A program made the position numbers and the translations under genes. Below are positions 60,387-64,000 of a stretch of 64,000 nt of DNA, in pieces; position 1 is the first letter of the stretch, and each line of letters opens with the position of its first letter. Below the pieces are notes generated by a model. The model saw only the letters and a list, made by a program, of their open reading frames with translations, did not search any database and was not told where the DNA came from. This stretch comes from Candidatus Bartonella washoeensis Sb944nv (lineage in GTDB: Bacteria; Pseudomonadota; Alphaproteobacteria; Rhizobiales; Rhizobiaceae). The DNA lies in NCBI RefSeq assembly GCF_000278135.1, contig NZ_JH725024.1, positions 10,619 to 74,618 of the forward strand, given 5' to 3'.

Positions 60387-60655
60387 AAATTTTTCTCCAT
60401 AAGTCACAGTGTGTTTTGGCTAATAATTAGTGTTTCTACTGATCAATATTTCTCTACTATAGCCAATGGAATTAGGAATATTGATAAAATCATAAGGGAT
60501 AATTTTTTGAAGGAGCTCTTTTCTCATCTGTATCTATAAAATCATCTCGCATTTACAATAGATGTAATTAAAGGGAATGATCATTAAAGCTTAGAGAGCG
60601 CCTTTTCCTAGTATTACTTCAATATTTGCAATAATTACTTTTTCTTTTTTCCTGC

Positions 60656-61003
60656 TTAAGAGTCTTTTTTTGAAATCCAACAAATAACTTTTCTGATAAA
60701 GTTTATCTTTGGCTTCGTATGAGCAACCACACCCTTGCCTCGATAAAATGAGTAGAGAACCTCAACGATAGGACTATCTTGTTCTTGTGTTATATGATGT
60801 AACATAACAGGCCTATTATCGACTCCAATAGGGGCTCTACCTGATTTCATTCTTTCCACATTTGTACCTGCTACTATCTGTCCTTGTTCTTTCCAAGAAG
60901 AAACTGCTTCAGGATCAAATAGTTCATCTCCCTGATAAACTTTTCTACCTTTAAATTCCACAGGCTCAGCTGCCCCCATATTTTTTTTCTTTATCCATTT
61001 CAT
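60656..61003 (-). CDS. LHH-type nuclease toxin domain (orphan, C-terminus altered)
   Basis: A 115-residue protein corresponding to the LHH branch of the HNH/endonuclease VII toxin group. FKGRKVYQGDELFDP, TNVERMKSGRAPIGVDNRPVMLHHITQEQDSPIVEVLYSF shows the LHH motif at residues 68-70 with the expected preceding RAPIG. The normal end of these domains (about HINPxT...INR) is replaced by KINFIRKVICWISKKDS, so the toxin may be inactive. It lacks the long secretion and delivery part, as expected of an orphan toxin module. A SUKH immunity gene follows. Confidence 0.7.
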   Translation of the reverse strand: MKWIKKKNMGAAEPVEFKGRKVYQGDELFDPEAVSSWKEQGQIVAGTNVERMKSGRAPIGVDNRPVMLHHITQEQDSPIVEVLYSFYRGKGVVAHTKPKINFIRKVICWISKKDS

Positions 61004-61092
61004 GATTTATAAGCCCCTATGATTTTTTCAAAATAATCAATCTATTCTTTGTACTAAATAGACTTAAATAAACTCTCCTTCCAAGAGCCAGG

Positions 61093-63672
61093 TTATTCCT
61101 CGCTAGAAAGCTCTGAGTGATTATCAAAACCCTTTACGACATGTTCGATTAAAGCATAACTCACTTGCTTCACCTTTGCTACTTCTTGAGCTAAAGCTAA
61201 TGCACGTTCAAGATGGGTTTGACTGATGCTGTCGTCAAAATCTAGAGGCTCACCTGCCGCAAAGCTTTTCTGATAAGAGTACAAGGTTTCGACATCACCC
61301 AATAAGGCAAGAGCGCCAAGATGAAGTAAAGCATAATCCTTATTGTCTGCTTTAGATGTTGCATCCTTTTCCCAAGGAGCAGTGCCGTAATCAGAGCGAA
61401 GTCTTTTAGAAAGGCCAATATCTTTGACTGACCATTCTAGCGCATCATCAAGCGCCTGTGTTAAACGATCCGCAGTGACTTCTGGTTCAAAGATTTCTAA
61501 TCCCTTTGCTTCAAAATTAAGCTGTATATCTGGAATATCTTCCGTGTGGGTAGGATCAATAAATTTGCAAGCAGAAGCCAAAATGCCCGTGCTAATTAAA
61601 AAGGCACTATCAAATTGAGGGTAATCTTTGGCAACTTCGTCGTTGTAAAGTATTTGTACCTCACGATCAGCCAATTGATAGCTTGCCATATGGTCATTCT
61701 CATTGATTTTCTCAGTTGACCAGCCTAGGCTTTTTAAAAGTGCATGAACACTTTCCATGGTGAGACGGTCATCATTGTCATCTGCTTCATCTACTTCCTC
61801 TGCCATTTCAACAGAAGTTGTTTTAGAAGCAACAGATGCTGTTTGCGAATCCAAACTCAAAATCGGTGCATTTTTGGGAAAACCTGCTCGATAACCCCGT
61901 GCAAGAGTGAGGAGATTATCAATTCTATATTTTGAGATTTCTTCCACAAAACCTAAAGGATTTCCCTTTCTAAAATTCTCCTTATAAGATTTGAGCTTTT
62001 CAACATCCCCAATCAAAACAAGCGCAATAAGGTGACGCGCTACAAGATCAAGTTCACTGTCTGGGGGAAAAGCTACATAATCATAGATGATTTGATTGAC
62101 ATTTTGTTGATCAGCCCATTCAAGAACATTCGCACTGATCTGTTTCAGCTTGCCTTCATCCAATTCAGTACTAGAAACTGTATAAACTTCTTCTGCTTCT
62201 TTGAGAGCTATATATTTAGGCATATTATAGAAAATCTCTCTATAAGCCGTAGAAAAACTAAGTGTTGAAAAGGAAGCCTTAAATGCAACAATCAGCTCCT
62301 CTTCATCACTTTGAAGGTTATACATTATATTGATGATACGGTCTTTACTTACAAAATAAGCATTGCGATTGTAGTTTTTATCACGATAAACTGTCCAACC
62401 CATTTCTTTTAATTGCTCTGTAACTTTATTGAAAGTAATCAAAACTTGTGGACTAAGATGTGCTTCTGCTGCCTCTTGCTCTTTCAAAATCATCAGATGC
62501 TTTTCAGAAAATTCAACAGCGTGATTAACATATCCCTCCAGTTCTTCATCAAGATTTTGCAAATGCTCAGGAATCTTATCCTCTGCGATAGAATCTTGAT
62601 AGGATTTGAGGACATCAATTTGACCTGTCAATGCTAAACAAGCCAAATGCCAAATCACAGCTGGATAATAGCTATATTTTTGGATAAGCGTTTTGCTTTC
62701 TATTGATGCTTGTAAATCTTGGGCACGTGCCCATTGTATTATCCGCTCAGAGATTTTTGTCAATTCTTGCTCATTCAATATCTCTACATAAACATCAATT
62801 CCTTTATCAACCCCACGAAAATTCTTTCCTCCAATCGTATTAAAAGATCGATAAATATCCGTAGGTCGTACAAGATTACGTTGTCCACAAAAATGAATAT
62901 ACAAGCAAGCCAAAGAAATCTCTTCATTAGATATTTCAGCTTCGAGATGAACATTATACTGATCATAGAGATGTACAAAGCCAAAATCTAACTTAATAAA
63001 ACGATCCGGCAAAACCAACCACATTTTCCCAAGCTCTGTGGAAAACCACCCTTGAATTTTAAAAATGCGAGTTGCTGCTGTAAGACTCATCGACCACTGT
63101 TTAGGTTTTTTACACGCTAAAGTGTCATCTAACTCCCCGTTTTTATAAGCTTGCGCAAAAAGAATGAGGCGCTCAATCCACCCTATTGTTTTGTAATCTG
63201 CAAATTCTGGTACATGTAATTGGGGTGTAAACTTAGAACTTTTTAAAGCGTCAATATCACCAAGTAATGCTTCTGCAACAGCAGAATGATTGGCTGCTTT
63301 TTCACGTAATTTTTGTTCTATATCTTGTGCTTTCGCCCAAGCGATAACCCTATTTAAAGATTCCTTAATATGGTTTTCTGAGAGATCTGAAGCTGTAACA
63401 TCGAAATCCTCTTTCGCAGAAAACAGCGTATCTTCATACTTATCCTGTGATACTTCACCACTAGCATATTCCCAAGCAAGGCAATAAGCAGCAGTGGTAA
63501 GATTAGCCGATAGCCGAAACTTTCCCCCATCCTCTCCATAATCTACAACATCATAACTAATGCCTACAATGCGATCGGGAAGATGATAATGCGCAAACAT
63601 ACTACCATCTTCAGCACGATAAGGTTCCCAGCCAAGCGTTTTTAAAATCTCTGTCACGTCTTTAGTTCGCAT
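61093..63672 (-). CDS. 859-residue protein of four degenerate repeats, in immunity position
   Basis: A soluble protein without signal peptide or membrane segment, built from four related units of about 180-200 residues (about 1-190, 195-395, 413-605 and 636-840). Each unit starts with L-K-x-x-G-W (LKTLGW 10-15, FKIQGW 204-209, LKEMGW 421-426, LKSLGW 646-651). Each then has a DR-I segment (LPDRIV, LPDRFI, SKDRII, LADREV), a W-A-x-x-Q-x helix (WAKAQDI, WARAQDL, WADQQNV, WSVKDIG) and h-h-G-D-h-x-x-L-x-S-Y (LLGDIDALKS, LTGQIDVLKSY, LIGDVEKLKSY, LLGDVETLYSY). An acidic linker (EEVDEADDNDD) joins units 3 and 4. The start is 12 bases after the stop of a toxin gene, the usual place of a cognate immunity protein. 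I do not know its function; immunity is inferred from position. Confidence 0.85.
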   Translation of the reverse strand: MRTKDVTEILKTLGWEPYRAEDGSMFAHYHLPDRIVGISYDVVDYGEDGGKFRLSANLTTAAYCLAWEYASGEVSQDKYEDTLFSAKEDFDVTASDLSENHIKESLNRVIAWAKAQDIEQKLREKAANHSAVAEALLGDIDALKSSKFTPQLHVPEFADYKTIGWIERLILFAQAYKNGELDDTLACKKPKQWSMSLTAATRIFKIQGWFSTELGKMWLVLPDRFIKLDFGFVHLYDQYNVHLEAEISNEEISLACLYIHFCGQRNLVRPTDIYRSFNTIGGKNFRGVDKGIDVYVEILNEQELTKISERIIQWARAQDLQASIESKTLIQKYSYYPAVIWHLACLALTGQIDVLKSYQDSIAEDKIPEHLQNLDEELEGYVNHAVEFSEKHLMILKEQEAAEAHLSPQVLITFNKVTEQLKEMGWTVYRDKNYNRNAYFVSKDRIINIMYNLQSDEEELIVAFKASFSTLSFSTAYREIFYNMPKYIALKEAEEVYTVSSTELDEGKLKQISANVLEWADQQNVNQIIYDYVAFPPDSELDLVARHLIALVLIGDVEKLKSYKENFRKGNPLGFVEEISKYRIDNLLTLARGYRAGFPKNAPILSLDSQTASVASKTTSVEMAEEVDEADDNDDRLTMESVHALLKSLGWSTEKINENDHMASYQLADREVQILYNDEVAKDYPQFDSAFLISTGILASACKFIDPTHTEDIPDIQLNFEAKGLEIFEPEVTADRLTQALDDALEWSVKDIGLSKRLRSDYGTAPWEKDATSKADNKDYALLHLGALALLGDVETLYSYQKSFAAGEPLDFDDSISQTHLERALALAQEVAKVKQVSYALIEHVVKGFDNHSELSSEE

Positions 63673-63684
63673 CGCTATTCACTT

Positions 63685-64000
63685 TCATTCAAAAAGTCCT
63701 GGATAATGAAAAACGTTAACGTCAGTTTTGTCTAACTTATTATTCAATTGTTCTTTAATCCATTTTCTATTCTCATTTTCCAATTCTTTCTTACTTCCTT
63801 TAAAATCTTTGAAATCTTTTTGATATTTTTCTAAAAACTCTTTGTTATCTTTAAGAAATTCCGTAAATTTGCCTTTTGTGGGCTCTGCATTTCCGTTTTT
63901 ATGTGCTTCTTTCAAAATCTTTTGTTGTTCACTTAATTTAGCATTCTTCCCCGTTTTTACCTCGCCAATTTTTATTTTACCATTCTCTATATAAACAATA
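63685..64000 (-). CDS. C-terminal nuclease toxin domain, PD-(D/E)xK-like (partial, cut by window edge)
   Basis: The minus-strand frame is open to the window edge (the apparent start at 63915 is internal). The visible 104 residues begin VYIENGKIKIGEVKTGKNA, where E-V-K is the E-x-K of a PD-(D/E)xK nuclease, followed by LSEQQKIL, a typical Gln-containing helix, and a lysine-rich helical region ending KTDVNVFHYPGLFE. The rest of the gene, probably a large secreted effector of the CdiA/FhaB or polymorphic toxin type, lies beyond 64000. The downstream four-repeat gene begins 12 bases after its stop. Confidence 0.6.
   Translation of the reverse strand, partial: IVYIENGKIKIGEVKTGKNAKLSEQQKILKEAHKNGNAEPTKGKFTEFLKDNKEFLEKYQKDFKDFKGSKKELENENRKWIKEQLNNKLDKTDVNVFHYPGLFE

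Overview
The window looks like a Bartonella chromosome (Hyphomicrobiales, Alphaproteobacteria). The reasons are an AT-rich composition, a hemin-binding-type porin, a circularly permuted two-piece tmRNA beside the alpha-type ClpXP adaptor SspB, fused SecDF, and accessory islands typical of that genus. I assigned this from gene content and sequence character only; no species was determined.

Layout. 1-5000: right end of a prophage or phage-derived island. It holds two overlapping hexapeptide beta-helix genes and the vestige of a third, a lambda Bet/RecT annealing protein, a YqaJ-type exonuclease, a DUF488 protein, a small conserved gene and an intact tyrosine integrase. Three of these genes carry the same 34-bp element just before the start codon. 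5800-28000: core genome with rhlE, ilvA, tRNA-Leu, a hemin-binding porin, an MscS-type channel, secDF, a Kef-type antiporter, a YbhN-like protein, a TerC/CBS protein, tRNA-Lys, cycA, ilvC and pdxJ. 28100-34200: a RecD-like helicase, then a decaying insert with a restriction-gene scrap, a broken D-2-hydroxyacid dehydrogenase, an intact MFS transporter and a frameshifted asparagine-oxygenase-like gene. 34200-43000: core genes ilvB, miaA, degP, hflC, hflK, folA and thyA, all on the minus strand.

43000-49000: three kgtP-type transporters in tandem. The spacers between them still hold decayed copies of folA, thyA and a DUF2853 gene, which reveals a segmental duplication. 49100-53050: ssrA, sspB, two small conserved genes and uvrD, so the tagging RNA and the adaptor for its tag lie side by side. 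53090-59130: a frameshifted acetyltransferase and a completely decayed P4-like element (integrase, AlpA, Toprim primase, DUF3987 helicase-like), ending in a remnant of a type ISP restriction-modification gene.

59340-64000: a minus-strand locus that looks like a toxin-immunity array of contact-dependent inhibition or polymorphic toxin type. In transcription order it holds the C-terminus of a PD-(D/E)xK-like toxin (cut by the window edge), an 859-residue protein made of four degenerate repeats of about 200 residues in the immunity position, an LHH-type nuclease toxin domain, a SMI1/KNR4 immunity protein, and a broken copy of the first repeat unit. This locus is the best candidate for an undescribed system. 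Branched-chain amino acid synthesis is represented by ilvA, ilvC and ilvB, but no ilvN/ilvH lies next to ilvB.
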